Below are positions 43,911 through 55,843 of a stretch of 64,000 nt of DNA, one piece after another. The stretch is from Mitsuaria sp. GD03876. GTDB lineage: Bacteria; Pseudomonadota; Gammaproteobacteria; Burkholderiales; Burkholderiaceae_C. A model generated the notes under the pieces. The model saw only the letters and a program-made list of their open reading frames with translations, searched no databases and was not told where the DNA came from. The stretch spans positions 147,893-211,892 of the forward strand of contig NZ_JAOCCU010000003.1 in NCBI RefSeq assembly GCF_029840635.1, written 5' to 3'. The translations under genes were made by a program, and so were the position numbers. Numbering within the stretch: the first letter of the stretch is position 1; each line of letters opens with the position of its first letter.

Positions 43911-43914
<4 letters not shown>
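42874..43914 (-). CDS. Response regulator with HD-GYP phosphodiesterase output (c-di-GMP hydrolase)
   Basis: A 346-residue RpfG-like protein. The receiver domain (about 20-140) has LVDDEP and the phospho-acceptor in LVLLDIMMPGM. The HD-GYP domain (about 155-340) keeps every hallmark: HDVGKLGIPD, KRHPAIGAEIL and HHEKWDGSGYP. It should degrade c-di-GMP to pGpG/GMP when phosphorylated. Its ATG at 43914 overlaps the TGA of the hybrid kinase gene as ATGA, so the two proteins are probably made in fixed ratio and act as one pathway. ATG 43902 is an alternative. Confidence 0.93.
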
Positions 43915-46994
<3,080 letters not shown>

Positions 46995-47118
46995 GGAAGG
47001 GTCGGGTCGTGCGCCCGCGCGGGCGTCCGGACCCGGGCAAGGGAGGAGGGCGCCATGGTGCCGCGAAGCGGCGTTCGACCACCGGCACAAATGCGCGGTA
47101 ACCGTCTCCCAAATGCAA

Positions 47119-47140
47119 GCGCCCCGCAGGTGCGGGGCGC
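47119..47140 (-). terminator. Probable terminator of metNIQ
   Basis: GCGCCCCGCA and TGCGGGGCGC form a perfect 10-bp stem with a 2-nt centre, 42 bp after the metQ stop. The following minus-strand sequence is T-rich (TTGCATTT) rather than a clean U-run. Confidence 0.65.
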
Positions 47141-47181
47141 TATGCGGCTATCGCTACGCCGCATCGGGCGGCGAGCGGGGA

Positions 47182-47964
47182 TCAGAACGCCGGAACTACC
47201 GCGCCTTTGTATTGGGTCTGGATGAAGCGCTTGACGGCCTCGCTCTGCAGCGCGGCGGCCAGCTTCTTCACGGCCGGGGCGTTCTGGTTGTCGTCGCGGG
47301 TGACCAGCCAGTTGGCGTACGGCGATTCGCCGCCCTCGATCGCCAGCGCGTCCTTGGACGGATTCAGCTTCGCTTCCAGCGCGTAGTTCGTGTTGATCAG
47401 CGCCAGGTCGACCTGCGGCAGGATGCGCGGCAGCGTGGCGGCCTCGATCTCGCGGAACTTCAGCTTCTTCGGGTTCTCGGCGATGTCCTTGGGCGTGGAC
47501 AGGATGTTGGCCTTGTCCTTGAGCTTGATCACGCCGGCCTTGTCCAGCAGCAGCAGCGCGCGGCCGCCGTTGGTCGGGTCGTTGGGGATCGCGACGGTGC
47601 CGCCCTCGGGCAGCGCGGCCAGCGTCTTGTGCTTGGTCGAGTAGGCGCCGAACGGCTCCACGTGCACCGCGGCCACGGCCACCAGGTGGGTGCCCTTGCC
47701 CTTGTTGAACTCGTTCAGGTAGGGCTTGTGCTGGAAGAAGTTGGCATCCAGGCGCTTCTCGGCGACCTGCACGTTGGGCTGCACGTAGTCGGTGAAGACC
47801 TTGACCTCGAGCTCGACGCCCTGCTTGGCCAGCTCGGGCTTGACCAGGTTCAGGATCTCGGCGTGCGGGACGGCGGTGGCGGCGACGCTCAGCTTCTCGG
47901 CCGAGGCGGTGCCGGCGGCGGCCAGCGACAGGGCCGCGATGGCGGCGGCGATCAGTTGTTTCAT
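47182..47964 (-). CDS. metQ: Methionine ABC transporter substrate-binding protein MetQ
   Basis: A 260-residue NlpA-family binding protein for D/L-methionine. The signal peptide (1-23, ending TASA) has no lipobox cysteine, so unlike E. coli MetQ this one is predicted to be a soluble periplasmic protein. Mature-protein motifs include VPHAEILN, FFQHKPYLNEFN, IPNDPTNGGRAL and LINTNYALEA. ATG 47964 follows AGGAG at 8 bp. It is the last gene of the metNIQ operon, 60 bp after metI. Confidence 0.94.
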   Translation of the reverse strand: MKQLIAAAIAALSLAAAGTASAEKLSVAATAVPHAEILNLVKPELAKQGVELEVKVFTDYVQPNVQVAEKRLDANFFQHKPYLNEFNKGKGTHLVAVAAVHVEPFGAYSTKHKTLAALPEGGTVAIPNDPTNGGRALLLLDKAGVIKLKDKANILSTPKDIAENPKKLKFREIEAATLPRILPQVDLALINTNYALEAKLNPSKDALAIEGGESPYANWLVTRDDNQNAPAVKKLAAALQSEAVKRFIQTQYKGAVVPAF

Positions 47965-48023
47965 GGGTCCAACTCCTCTGATGGATCGTGTGTTCGAGTG
48001 AATGACGCGAGGCCCGGCGGGCC

Positions 48024-48713
48024 TCACCGATGCGAGACGCGCGCGACCAGCCAGTCCCCCAGCATCTGCAGCAGCTGGACGAGCACCAGCAGCAGCACGA
48101 CGGTGACGACCATGACCTCGGTCTGGAAACGCTGGTAGCCGAAGCGGATGGCCAAATCGCCCAGGCCGCCGCCGCCGATGACGCCGGACATCGCCGTGTA
48201 GCCGACCAACGTGATCGCGGTGACGGTCAGCGCGGAGACGATGCCGGGCAGCGCCTCGGGCAGCAGGCCCTGCCAGACGATCTGGCGGGTGCTGGCGCCC
48301 ATGGCCTGGCCGGCTTCGACGATGCCGCGGTCGACGCCGCGCAGGGCGGTCTCGACCAGGCGCGCCAGGAACGGCGTCGCGCCGACGACCAGCGGCGGGA
48401 TCGCGCCGGCCACGCCCAGCGAGGTGCCGGTGACCAGCAAGGTGAACGGGATCAGCACGATCAGCAAAATCACGAACGGCAGCGAGCGCAGCACGTTCAC
48501 GACGAAGGACAGCAGCCCGTACAGCCGGGGCGAGGACAGCAGCCGGTCGCGGTCGACGAGGTACAGCGCGATGCCCAGCGGCAGGCCCAGCAGCGCGGTG
48601 AACAGCAGCGAGCCGCCCAGCATCAGCAGCGTGTCGCCGCCGGCCAGGGTGATCTCGGACCAGTCGATCGCCTGGAGCGTCTGCAGCAGGGTGGGGGTGG
48701 CGGCGAGGCTCAT
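48024..48713 (-). CDS. metI: Methionine ABC transporter permease MetI
   Basis: A 229-residue inner-membrane permease with five hydrophobic segments and the cytoplasmic EAA loop ([17 protein letters not shown] region). Length is typical for MetI. Its ATG overlaps the metN stop by 4 bp, so translation is coupled. It forms the channel with MetN and accepts methionine from MetQ. Confidence 0.95.
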   Translation of the reverse strand: MSLAATPTLLQTLQAIDWSEITLAGGDTLLMLGGSLLFTALLGLPLGIALYLVDRDRLLSSPRLYGLLSFVVNVLRSLPFVILLIVLIPFTLLVTGTSLGVAGAIPPLVVGATPFLARLVETALRGVDRGIVEAGQAMGASTRQIVWQGLLPEALPGIVSALTVTAITLVGYTAMSGVIGGGGLGDLAIRFGYQRFQTEVMVVTVVLLLVLVQLLQMLGDWLVARVSHR

Positions 48714-49717
48714 GCGCGCAGCTCCTCGACCTGCACGCCGCGGTCGGCCAGCAGCTTGCGCGCGGCGGCGCGGTCGCCGGCGCTGATCGCGATCGTCAGC
48801 TGCCCGTAGGGCTGGCGCTTGATGCGGTCGATGCGGCCGGCCAGGATGCCGAAATCCAGGTTCGCGTGACGGGCGACCTCGCCCAGCAGGGGCTCGTAGG
48901 TGCGTTCGCCGTAGAAGGTCAGGCGCCAGAGGCTGCCCCGCACGTGCGCGTAGTCGTCGCGCTGCTCGCCTTCGTCGACATGCTCGGCGGCCAGCACGAA
49001 ACGCCGGGCCGTGTCCGAGCGCGGATGCAGGAAGACCTGCGCCACCGGGCCGGTCTCGACGATGCGGCCGCCCTCGAGCACCGCGACGCGGTCGCAGACG
49101 CGGCGCACCACGTCCATCTCATGGGTGATGAGGACGATGCTCAGCTTCAGCTCGTCGTTGAGCTCCGCCAGCAGGTCCAGGATCGAACGGGTGGTCTCGG
49201 GGTCGAGGGCGCTGGTGGCTTCGTCGCACAGCAGCACTTGCGGATCCAGCGCCAGCGCGCGGGCGATGCCGACACGCTGCTTCTGGCCGCCGGACAACTG
49301 CGCCGGGTACTTGTCCGCCTGGTCGGCCAGGCCGACGCGGGCCAACAGGCTCGCCACCCGCGGGGCGATGCGCGCGGCGTCCCAGCCGGCGATGCGCAAC
49401 GGCCAGGCGACGTTCTGCGCGACGGTGCGGGAGCTCAGCAAATTGAAGTGCTGGAAGATCATCGCGATCTTCTGGCGGGCGGCGCGGAGGCCGGGGGCGT
49501 CGAGCGCCTGCAGGTCCTGGCCGTTCACGACGACGCGGCCACTGTCAGGACGCTCCAGCAGGTTGATCACCCGCAGCAGCGTGCTCTTGCCGGCGCCCGA
49601 GGCGCCGATGATGCCGAACACCTCGCCGGGCTCGATCCGCAAGTCCACGCCGGTCAGCGCCGGAATGCGGCGGCCATCGACCAGATAAGACTTGTGCAGG
49701 TTTTGGAGTTCGATCAC
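48710..49717 (-). CDS. metN: Methionine ABC transporter ATPase MetN
   Basis: A 335-residue ATPase. It has Walker [10 protein letters not shown] (about 38-46), signature [15 protein letters not shown], Walker [13 protein letters not shown] and the switch His in ITHEMD. A C-terminal NIL domain (about 255-335) provides the methionine-binding site that allosterically blocks import when the cell is replete. The start is GTG 49717; no ATG lies upstream in frame and the ribosome site is poor, so the message may have a short leader. Neither a SAM riboswitch nor a clear MetJ box was recognised upstream. Confidence 0.95.
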   Translation of the reverse strand: MIELQNLHKSYLVDGRRIPALTGVDLRIEPGEVFGIIGASGAGKSTLLRVINLLERPDSGRVVVNGQDLQALDAPGLRAARQKIAMIFQHFNLLSSRTVAQNVAWPLRIAGWDAARIAPRVASLLARVGLADQADKYPAQLSGGQKQRVGIARALALDPQVLLCDEATSALDPETTRSILDLLAELNDELKLSIVLITHEMDVVRRVCDRVAVLEGGRIVETGPVAQVFLHPRSDTARRFVLAAEHVDEGEQRDDYAHVRGSLWRLTFYGERTYEPLLGEVARHANLDFGILAGRIDRIKRQPYGQLTIAISAGDRAAARKLLADRGVQVEELRA

Positions 49718-50070
49718 GGAAGAAAGATGGACGCTCGGCGCAACTGGCTCCAGTTGCGGTCATGCGCCTCTTTGGGGCGAAAACCCGTGATCGTTAGGGA
49801 TTACCCGGCGATTGGCAAGCAATCAATGCTCATATGCATATTCCGGGGTCGGGAATATGCTGAATTCGAATATGGGGAAGGGTTGGTTCGCGAGGGGTTT
49901 GCTGGTCCTGCCGCGGCACGGGCGTTGGCCGCCGAGTCATGGGGCCCGGGCGGCAAGCGCCCAAACCCCACGCCTCACCGTCCCTGCATCACGACCGTAC
50001 TTGCACGGTTTTGCGACCGAGGACTTCCGCGGTTTTGGGACCGTGGCCCTTCGCGGTCTTGTGACCGGGA
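49718..50070. promoter_or_regulatory. metNIQ upstream region with two inverted repeats
   Basis: A 353-bp gene-free stretch, noticeably AT-richer around 49780-49880. It holds GCAACTGG/CCAGTTGC (49740-49757) 23 bp upstream of the metN start, and GCATATTCC/GGAATATGC around a 7-nt spacer (49836-49860), both suited to regulator binding. The right end contains 24-bp tandem repeats (listed separately). It must contain the metN promoter. Confidence 0.45.
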
Positions 50071-50074
50071 CTAG
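50003..50074. repeat. Three 24-bp tandem repeats after the lipoprotein gene
   Basis: Copies at 50003-50026, 50027-50050 and 50051-50074 share the pattern CGCGGTTTTGNGACCGNGG. A more degenerate fourth copy may precede at 49979. The third copy overlaps the stop codon of the lipoprotein gene. In that gene's frame beyond the stop the repeats would encode RSQDREGP, RSQNRGSP and RSQNRAST. Confidence 0.75.
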
Positions 50075-50670
50075 CCGGGGAGGGACAGGGAGGCGAGTTC
50101 GCGGACCAGATCCGCGATGTTGTTGCGCAGCGCGGCTTCGGTGGCGATGCGCAGCTGTTCCGTCGGGTTCAGGCTGTCGTCGATGCCGGCCTTCTGCGTC
50201 GTGCGCAGCGTGCGCTGGTAAAGCACCTTGCCACCCCCAGCCGCCCGCTCGCTGAGCGTGTAGCGGACCGACAGCGCCACCTCCGGCGCCACCGGCACGT
50301 TGGGCTGCGCCAGCGCCAGCAGTTCGACCTTCAGTTGGAACCGCCCGGTGTCCGGCACGTCCGGCATCAGCCCCAGGCGTCGCAGCGACTCCTGGTAGGT
50401 CTGGTTCAAGGTCATGTCGTTGATCCGCGTGCCCCACCAGCGCGAGGTCTCCTGGCCGCCGACGATCGGCAGCAGGTCGATGTTGCGGCGCAGCTGCGGG
50501 CTGACCCAGGAGCGCAGTTGCAGCGACTCCATGTCGGTCAGCGAGGCCTCCAGCGGCCGGGCCGGCGCGCCGCAGCCCGCGATCAGCGCGCAGGCGCAGG
50601 CCGCGGCGGCCAGCGGCGCGAGCGCGGAACGGAGGGAACGGGCAGGGCGGCGGGCGGTCATGCCGGGCAT
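50071..50670 (-). CDS. Putative lipoprotein
   Basis: A 199-residue protein with a lipoprotein signal (hydrophobic 15-32, lipobox LIAGC with Cys33). The mature part has a beta-rich region (FQLKVELLALAQPNVPVAP, about 120-140) resembling outer-membrane assembly or transport-auxiliary lipoproteins, but no family was identified. ATG 50670 or 50661 may be used. It follows the nitrilase gene by about 50 bp in the same direction and may be the last gene of the yhdP operon. Tandem repeats begin at its stop codon. Confidence 0.7.
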   Translation of the reverse strand: MPGMTARRPARSLRSALAPLAAAACACALIAGCGAPARPLEASLTDMESLQLRSWVSPQLRRNIDLLPIVGGQETSRWWGTRINDMTLNQTYQESLRRLGLMPDVPDTGRFQLKVELLALAQPNVPVAPEVALSVRYTLSERAAGGGKVLYQRTLRTTQKAGIDDSLNPTEQLRIATEAALRNNIADLVRELASLSLPG

Positions 50671-50722
50671 CTTGCCTGCGCGCGCCGCGGGGCGATCGTC
50701 CGAAGTGGACCGGATTCGCGGG

Positions 50723-51595
50723 TCAGAGCCGCCGGTGCTGCAGCGCCGGCAGTTGCTCCCGCACCTGCGCGAGCCGCGCCGGATCGAGCTGCGCCACCGC
50801 CAGCCCTTCGCCCTCGGGCACGCAGGCCAGCACCTCACCCCAGGGGTCGACGACCATGCTGTGGCCCCAGGTCCGGCGGCCGTTCTCATGCGTGCCGCCC
50901 TGGGCGGCGGCGATCACGTAGGCCTGGTTCTCGACCGCGCGGGCGCGCAGCAGCAGCTCCCAATGGGCCTGCCCGGTGGTGAAGGTGAAGGCCGCCGGCA
51001 CGCTGATCAGGTCCAGCGGCCGCGCGCCGCTGAAGCTCATCGCCCGGTACAGCTCGGGGAAGCGCAGGTCGTAGCAGATGGACAGGCCGATGCGCAGCGC
51101 GGCACCGCCGGCGAGGGGCGCCTCCACCGTCACCGGCGCCTCGCCGGCCTCCAGCACGCGGGCCTCGTCGTAGCGCTCGCGGCCGTTGTCGTAGCAGAAG
51201 AGGTGCAGCTTGTCGTAGCGCCCCGCCAGCGAGCCGTCCGGCGCGAACACGCAGGTGGTGTTGCGCACCCGCTCGGCCGGCACCGGCTGGCCGTCGATCG
51301 CCATCGGCAGCGTGCCGCCGAGGATCCACACGCCGTGCTCGCGCGCCGCGCGGCTGAGCGCGCCCTGGATCGGCGCGTCCAGGTCGCCGGGCTGCTCGGC
51401 GAAGGGCAGCTTGTCGGTGTCCTTGTGCCCCATCAGGCAGAAGTACTCGGGCAGCGAGACCAGCGACGCGCCCTGGCGCGCCGCCTCGGCGATCCAGTGG
51501 CGGGCGCGCGCGAGGTTGTCCTCGAGCCGGGTGGTCGAGACCATCTGGACCGCCGCGACCGTGACCGGCGCGGCATGCGGGGTGGACGTGCTCAT
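50723..51595 (-). CDS. Carbon-nitrogen hydrolase (Nit1 / deaminated glutathione amidase-like)
   Basis: A 290-residue nitrilase-superfamily amidase. The catalytic triad is complete: E50 (SLPEYF), K129 (YDKLHLF) and C174 (SICYDLRFPELY). Similarity to Nit1-type enzymes suggests repair by hydrolysis of deaminated glutathione. In many betaproteobacteria it lies between yhdP and tldD; here yhdP is upstream with a 4-bp ATGA overlap, but tldD does not follow. ATG 51595. Confidence 0.9.
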   Translation of the reverse strand: MSTSTPHAAPVTVAAVQMVSTTRLEDNLARARHWIAEAARQGASLVSLPEYFCLMGHKDTDKLPFAEQPGDLDAPIQGALSRAAREHGVWILGGTLPMAIDGQPVPAERVRNTTCVFAPDGSLAGRYDKLHLFCYDNGRERYDEARVLEAGEAPVTVEAPLAGGAALRIGLSICYDLRFPELYRAMSFSGARPLDLISVPAAFTFTTGQAHWELLLRARAVENQAYVIAAAQGGTHENGRRTWGHSMVVDPWGEVLACVPEGEGLAVAQLDPARLAQVREQLPALQHRRL

Positions 51596-54500
51596 TGGAC
51601 GGCTTCTCCTTGCGCGGTCGTGTTGTAGCTGCCTTGCGGCTGCGCACGACGCGGCAGTTGCTCGATGCGGGGATCGGACCAGGTGCCGGTGACGCGGAAT
51701 TCCTCGGTGTTGGCCGCGGCCAGCGGCTTGCGCAGCAGCCACTGCGCCAGGAACGCGCCCAGCCCGATCGCCGGGTTGACCGCCGCGTAGGCCAGCGCCG
51801 CCCCGCCGGCATTGATCTCGGGCAGCACCAGCACGTGCAGGTCCTGCGTCTCGGCCGCGAGGTCGGCGCTGCCTTCCATCAGCACCGCCGCCTGCAGGCC
51901 CTTCATGCGCAGGTTGTCGCTGCGGGCCACGCCCTTGGCGATGCGGATGTCGCCGGTGACGTTGTCGAAGGCGAACCCTTCGGAGAACACGTCGCGGAAG
52001 TCCAGCATCAGCCGGCGCGGGATCGACTGCAGGCTCAGCACGCCCAGCAGCCGCCCGACGCCGGGCTCGGCCTTGAGGAACTGGCCCGATTCCATCGAGA
52101 CGTTGAGCTGGCCGCCCATGCTCGCGTAGTCCGGCGACAGCGGCGAGCCGCGCCAGGCCACCTGGCCGGTCAGCTCGCCCTTGCCGCCGCGCAGGACCTG
52201 GCCCTGGCCGAGGCGCTCCAGCAGCTTGCCGGCGTCGGCGACGTCGAGCTTCCAGTCGAGCTCGGTCCGCCGCGTCGCCTGGCCGGCCTCGGGCGCCCAC
52301 TTGCCGGAGGCGCTCAGCGTCGCGTCCGGGCTCTTGAGCACCAGCCGGTCGAGCTTCCAGTCGCGCGCCTCGCTCTGCTGCTGCGCGTCGATCTCGAGCC
52401 GGCCCAGCCGCTTGCCGCGCAGCTCGAAGTCCTCGACGACGATGTCCAGCGTCGGCACCGAGCGCGGCTGCTTGTCGAGCAGCTGCTCGACGCCGTCGAC
52501 GTCGCTGCGCGGCACCGACAGCCGCGACAGCCGCGCGTAGACCCGGCCCGGCTGGTTGCCCTTGGCCGCGCGGACCTCGATCAGGCCGCTGAGCTGCTGC
52601 GCGTCCATCGACACGCGCCAGCCCGCGCCCGCGTCGTGCGAGATGCCGGCGGTGACGGCATTGAGCGTGCGGCCCGCCACCTGCAGCGTCTGCGCCTTGA
52701 GCGTCAGCTGAGACGGCGCGTAGCCGCCCTCCGGCGCGCTGTCCAGCACCGCGCCTTCCTTCGCGCCGGTCAGCGCCGGCAGCGCGGTCTGCCAGGCGTC
52801 GGCATTGACCTGGTCGAAGGTCGCGCGGGCCACCACGCCCTGCGCCGGCAGCTCGGGCAGCTTCTCGCGCACCGCGATCGCGCCGCGCAGCACCTTGGCC
52901 TCGTGCCCGGTCGTGTCGCGCTGGTAGACCGCCTGCAGCGGGCCGGCGTCGACCCGGAACTCGTCGCGCGTCGCGCCGGCCGGCGCGCTGACCGCGCGCG
53001 TGGCCACGCGCAGCGGCCAGGTCTCTTCCGGCGCTTTGTGCATCGGCGCCGGCAGCGCCACCGCGATGCCCTGCATCGGGCTGGTCACCGTGATCTCGGT
53101 CTGGCCGCCCTTGAGCACGCCCAGCTCGAACCTGACCGCCGTCTGCCCCGTCATCGCCGAGGCGATCTGCTGCAGCCCCAGCTCGGGCGTGGCGCGCAGC
53201 GCCTCGGCGGTGACCGTGCCCTGCGCGGCGAAGCGCATCGTGCCGTCGGGCTGGCTGCCGCCGTCGAAGGTGGCGTCGCCGCCCAGCACCCGCGCCTGCC
53301 CGCCGCGGACCTGCAGGCCCTTCTGGTCGAACTCGATCCGCGCCTTGGCCTGGCCCAGCAGCGGCGTGTCGGGCCGCATGCGGACGTCGTTGCCGGCCAG
53401 CGTGACCTGGCCCTTCACCGTCGTGTCGTCGATGTGCATCAACGGCAGCCGCAGGTTGAGCTTGAGCGCCATCGCGCCGGTGGCGGTGGTCGTGTCCAGC
53501 GCATGGCTGGTCAGCGCCGCGACCGGCGAGCTCTTCACGTAGCGCAGCGCGTCGGCGAAGGCGCCGCGCGCCTGGCCATCGATCTCCAGCACCGGCGCGT
53601 GGTGGTACAGGTCCGCGATCGTGCCCTGGACGTTGACCAGGTCCACGCCCATCAGCTTGGCCTTGCCGTTGCGGATGGCCATCGCGGCGCGGTCGAAGAC
53701 CAGCTCGGCGTCGAGCTGCTCCATCTGCGGCCAGGGCGACTGGAAGGCCGGCTGCTCGCCCTCGGCCGGATGGCTCGGGACATAGGCCAGCGTCAGGTCG
53801 CGGACCTGGCCCGAGACGCGGAACTGGCCCTTGCTGCGCGGCGCGTCGAAGGGGAAGTCGACCAGGTCGCCTTGCATCCGCACCTGGATCTTGTGGACCG
53901 TGCCGTCGCGGATCGCGTCGCGGACGTAGCGCCGCGCGTCATGGCCCATCGACGCCGGCAGGTAACGCAGCACGCGCGGCGCGCGGATCTCGTCGATGCG
54001 CCCGGTCAGGTCGAGCCGGCCCGAGTCATGCGGCCGCTTGCCTTCGCCGCTCTGCCAGCTGCCGTCGATCTCGGCATGCAGGTCGTCGTTGAGCAGCTGG
54101 ACATCGCTGAACTCGACGGTCCAGCGGGTGCGCGGCTCGCCCGGCGCGGACGCGGCCGATGCGACGGAGGCCGCCGCCAGCGGCCGGACCGGCGCCGTCG
54201 CCGGTATCGCCGTGGCCGGCGCGCGCTTGCCGCCGGCCGCCAGCGGGCGCTGGGCGCGCCAGTGCAGCGTCGCCTGCGCTTGCTTCAGCGGCACGGTCGC
54301 TTCCTCGAACACGCCGGGCAGCGTCACCTCGCCGTCGCGGATCGCCAGCGTGGCGGTGCCGCCCTGCTCGGTGGCGTCGAATTGCAAATCGGCGCCGCGG
54401 ACGCCGGGCCGGCCGGTCGGCGGCGACGAGCCCGGGTCGGCCGGCGGCTCCGGCGCCGCGGCGGTCAGCTGCAGGCCCTGCAGCTGGCCCTTGGCGCGGT

Positions 54501-55770
54501 AGGCGCGCGGCGCGTCCAGCGTGCCGTCCCAGTGCACCTGGACCGCGTTGAGCAGGCCGCCCGGTTTCATGTCGGCGATCAGCTGGCGCTGCGTCTCGGC
54601 CAGCGGCAGCCGCGACAGGATCTGCGCGCCGAGCGCCAGGTCCAGCTGTTGCGCGTGGAAGTCGCCGCCGGTCAGCGCGCCGGTCTTCGCGTCGCGCTTG
54701 ACTTCGAGCGCCCAGTCCGATTTCGGCCAGTCCAGCCCGTCGCCGGCCTGGAAACCGAGCTGTTTCGCCTCCAGCGACAGCGATTGCGGCGTCTGCTTGA
54801 GCACCAGCCGGCCGCCGATCTTGGCCAGTTCCAGCTCCGGCAGCCCCGGCGCGACGCGCAGCCGCACCGCGCGCAGGCCCATGTCCAGCGTCAGGCTGCG
54901 GGGCTCGCCGCGCTCCAGCTCCAGCCAGGCTCGCAGCGCGCCGTCGCCTTCGCTGAGTTCGACCGGCAGGTCGACGTAGCGGCGCAGCTCGCGCACGTCG
55001 GTGCGCGGCAGGTGGCCGAACAGCTGGCCGCTCCAGCGCTGCAGCGCGCCGGGCCGGTCCAGCAGCGACTGGGTGAACTCGCCGCGCAGCGTGAAGCGGT
55101 CGCCCCAGCCGGCCGGCGGCGTCGCGTCCAGCCGCAGCCGGTGGCGGCGCAGGCCGTTGCGCAGCACCAGGTTCAGGTCGAACAGCTCCAGCGGCGGCGC
55201 CGCGCGCAGTTCGTCCACCCAGCGGATGCGGCCATGCAGGATCACGAACTCGTGCTGCTCGAAGAACCAGTCGGTGGCGGCCTCGGACGCCTGCGCGTCG
55301 GACGGACCGTCCACGCTCAGCCCGGCGATGAAGACGCGGCCCTGGGCGTCGCGGCGCAGCAGCAGCTCGGGGCTGTCCAGCAGCAATTGGGAGAAACGCA
55401 GCTCGAGCGCCAGCAGCGAACGCGGCGACAGCGAGGCGCTGACGCGGGGCAGGTGCAGGGATTCGCGGCCGGCGGCGTCGACCACGCGCACGTCGCGCAG
55501 GTCCAGCGTGGGGATCCAGCCGGAGGACTTGGCGCTGATCGCGCCGATCTTCACGGGTACCCCCAATGCCTGGGTGGCTTGCTTTTCGAGCTGGGGCCGC
55601 CAGTCGTCGATGTGGGGCAGAATCGCCCAGTGCAACGCGAGCCAGGCCGCGATCAGCAGGGAGAAAAGCCCCAGCGAGGTCAGCCCGAGCCAGAGGGCAC
55701 AACGTGCCCACCAGCGTCGCGTCGCGACCGCGGAACCGGAGTCAGTGCTGGTGACGGCGGACGAAGACAT
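51592..55770 (-). CDS. yhdP: YhdP family AsmA-like envelope protein
   Basis: A 1392-residue inner-membrane-anchored protein with one N-terminal helix (about 22-45) and a very long periplasmic beta-rich body (DUF3971 / AsmA-like C-terminal region with LDFRDVFSEGFAFDNVTGDI split across about 1285-1304). YhdP and relatives bridge the periplasm and carry phospholipids to the outer membrane. I chose ATG 55770; an in-frame ATG at 55860 would overlap the divergent glnE start and adds a non-conserved stretch. The gene is divergent from glnE and overlaps the nitrilase start. Confidence 0.92.
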   Translation of the reverse strand: MSSSAVTSTDSGSAVATRRWWARCALWLGLTSLGLFSLLIAAWLALHWAILPHIDDWRPQLEKQATQALGVPVKIGAISAKSSGWIPTLDLRDVRVVDAAGRESLHLPRVSASLSPRSLLALELRFSQLLLDSPELLLRRDAQGRVFIAGLSVDGPSDAQASEAATDWFFEQHEFVILHGRIRWVDELRAAPPLELFDLNLVLRNGLRRHRLRLDATPPAGWGDRFTLRGEFTQSLLDRPGALQRWSGQLFGHLPRTDVRELRRYVDLPVELSEGDGALRAWLELERGEPRSLTLDMGLRAVRLRVAPGLPELELAKIGGRLVLKQTPQSLSLEAKQLGFQAGDGLDWPKSDWALEVKRDAKTGALTGGDFHAQQLDLALGAQILSRLPLAETQRQLIADMKPGGLLNAVQVHWDGTLDAPRAYRAKGQLQGLQLTAAAPEPPADPGSSPPTGRPGVRGADLQFDATEQGGTATLAIRDGEVTLPGVFEEATVPLKQAQATLHWRAQRPLAAGGKRAPATAIPATAPVRPLAAASVASAASAPGEPRTRWTVEFSDVQLLNDDLHAEIDGSWQSGEGKRPHDSGRLDLTGRIDEIRAPRVLRYLPASMGHDARRYVRDAIRDGTVHKIQVRMQGDLVDFPFDAPRSKGQFRVSGQVRDLTLAYVPSHPAEGEQPAFQSPWPQMEQLDAELVFDRAAMAIRNGKAKLMGVDLVNVQGTIADLYHHAPVLEIDGQARGAFADALRYVKSSPVAALTSHALDTTTATGAMALKLNLRLPLMHIDDTTVKGQVTLAGNDVRMRPDTPLLGQAKARIEFDQKGLQVRGGQARVLGGDATFDGGSQPDGTMRFAAQGTVTAEALRATPELGLQQIASAMTGQTAVRFELGVLKGGQTEITVTSPMQGIAVALPAPMHKAPEETWPLRVATRAVSAPAGATRDEFRVDAGPLQAVYQRDTTGHEAKVLRGAIAVREKLPELPAQGVVARATFDQVNADAWQTALPALTGAKEGAVLDSAPEGGYAPSQLTLKAQTLQVAGRTLNAVTAGISHDAGAGWRVSMDAQQLSGLIEVRAAKGNQPGRVYARLSRLSVPRSDVDGVEQLLDKQPRSVPTLDIVVEDFELRGKRLGRLEIDAQQQSEARDWKLDRLVLKSPDATLSASGKWAPEAGQATRRTELDWKLDVADAGKLLERLGQGQVLRGGKGELTGQVAWRGSPLSPDYASMGGQLNVSMESGQFLKAEPGVGRLLGVLSLQSIPRRLMLDFRDVFSEGFAFDNVTGDIRIAKGVARSDNLRMKGLQAAVLMEGSADLAAETQDLHVLVLPEINAGGAALAYAAVNPAIGLGAFLAQWLLRKPLAAANTEEFRVTGTWSDPRIEQLPRRAQPQGSYNTTAQGEAVQ

Positions 55771-55843
55771 GTAGGAGGGGACGGCGGTCGCCGATTTTGG
55801 CACAGCCGTTCCGGCCACGAGCCAGCGAGAGCTTTCTTTACCG

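Noticed and set aside
49718..50070. Possible SAM riboswitch upstream of metNIQ
   Set aside because: The two dyads do not form the multi-helix fold or show the conserved core of SAM-I, SAM-II or SAH riboswitches.
50003..50074. Tandem repeats considered as a plasmid-type iteron origin
   Set aside because: There is no Rep gene, DnaA box cluster or AT-rich unwinding region beside them.
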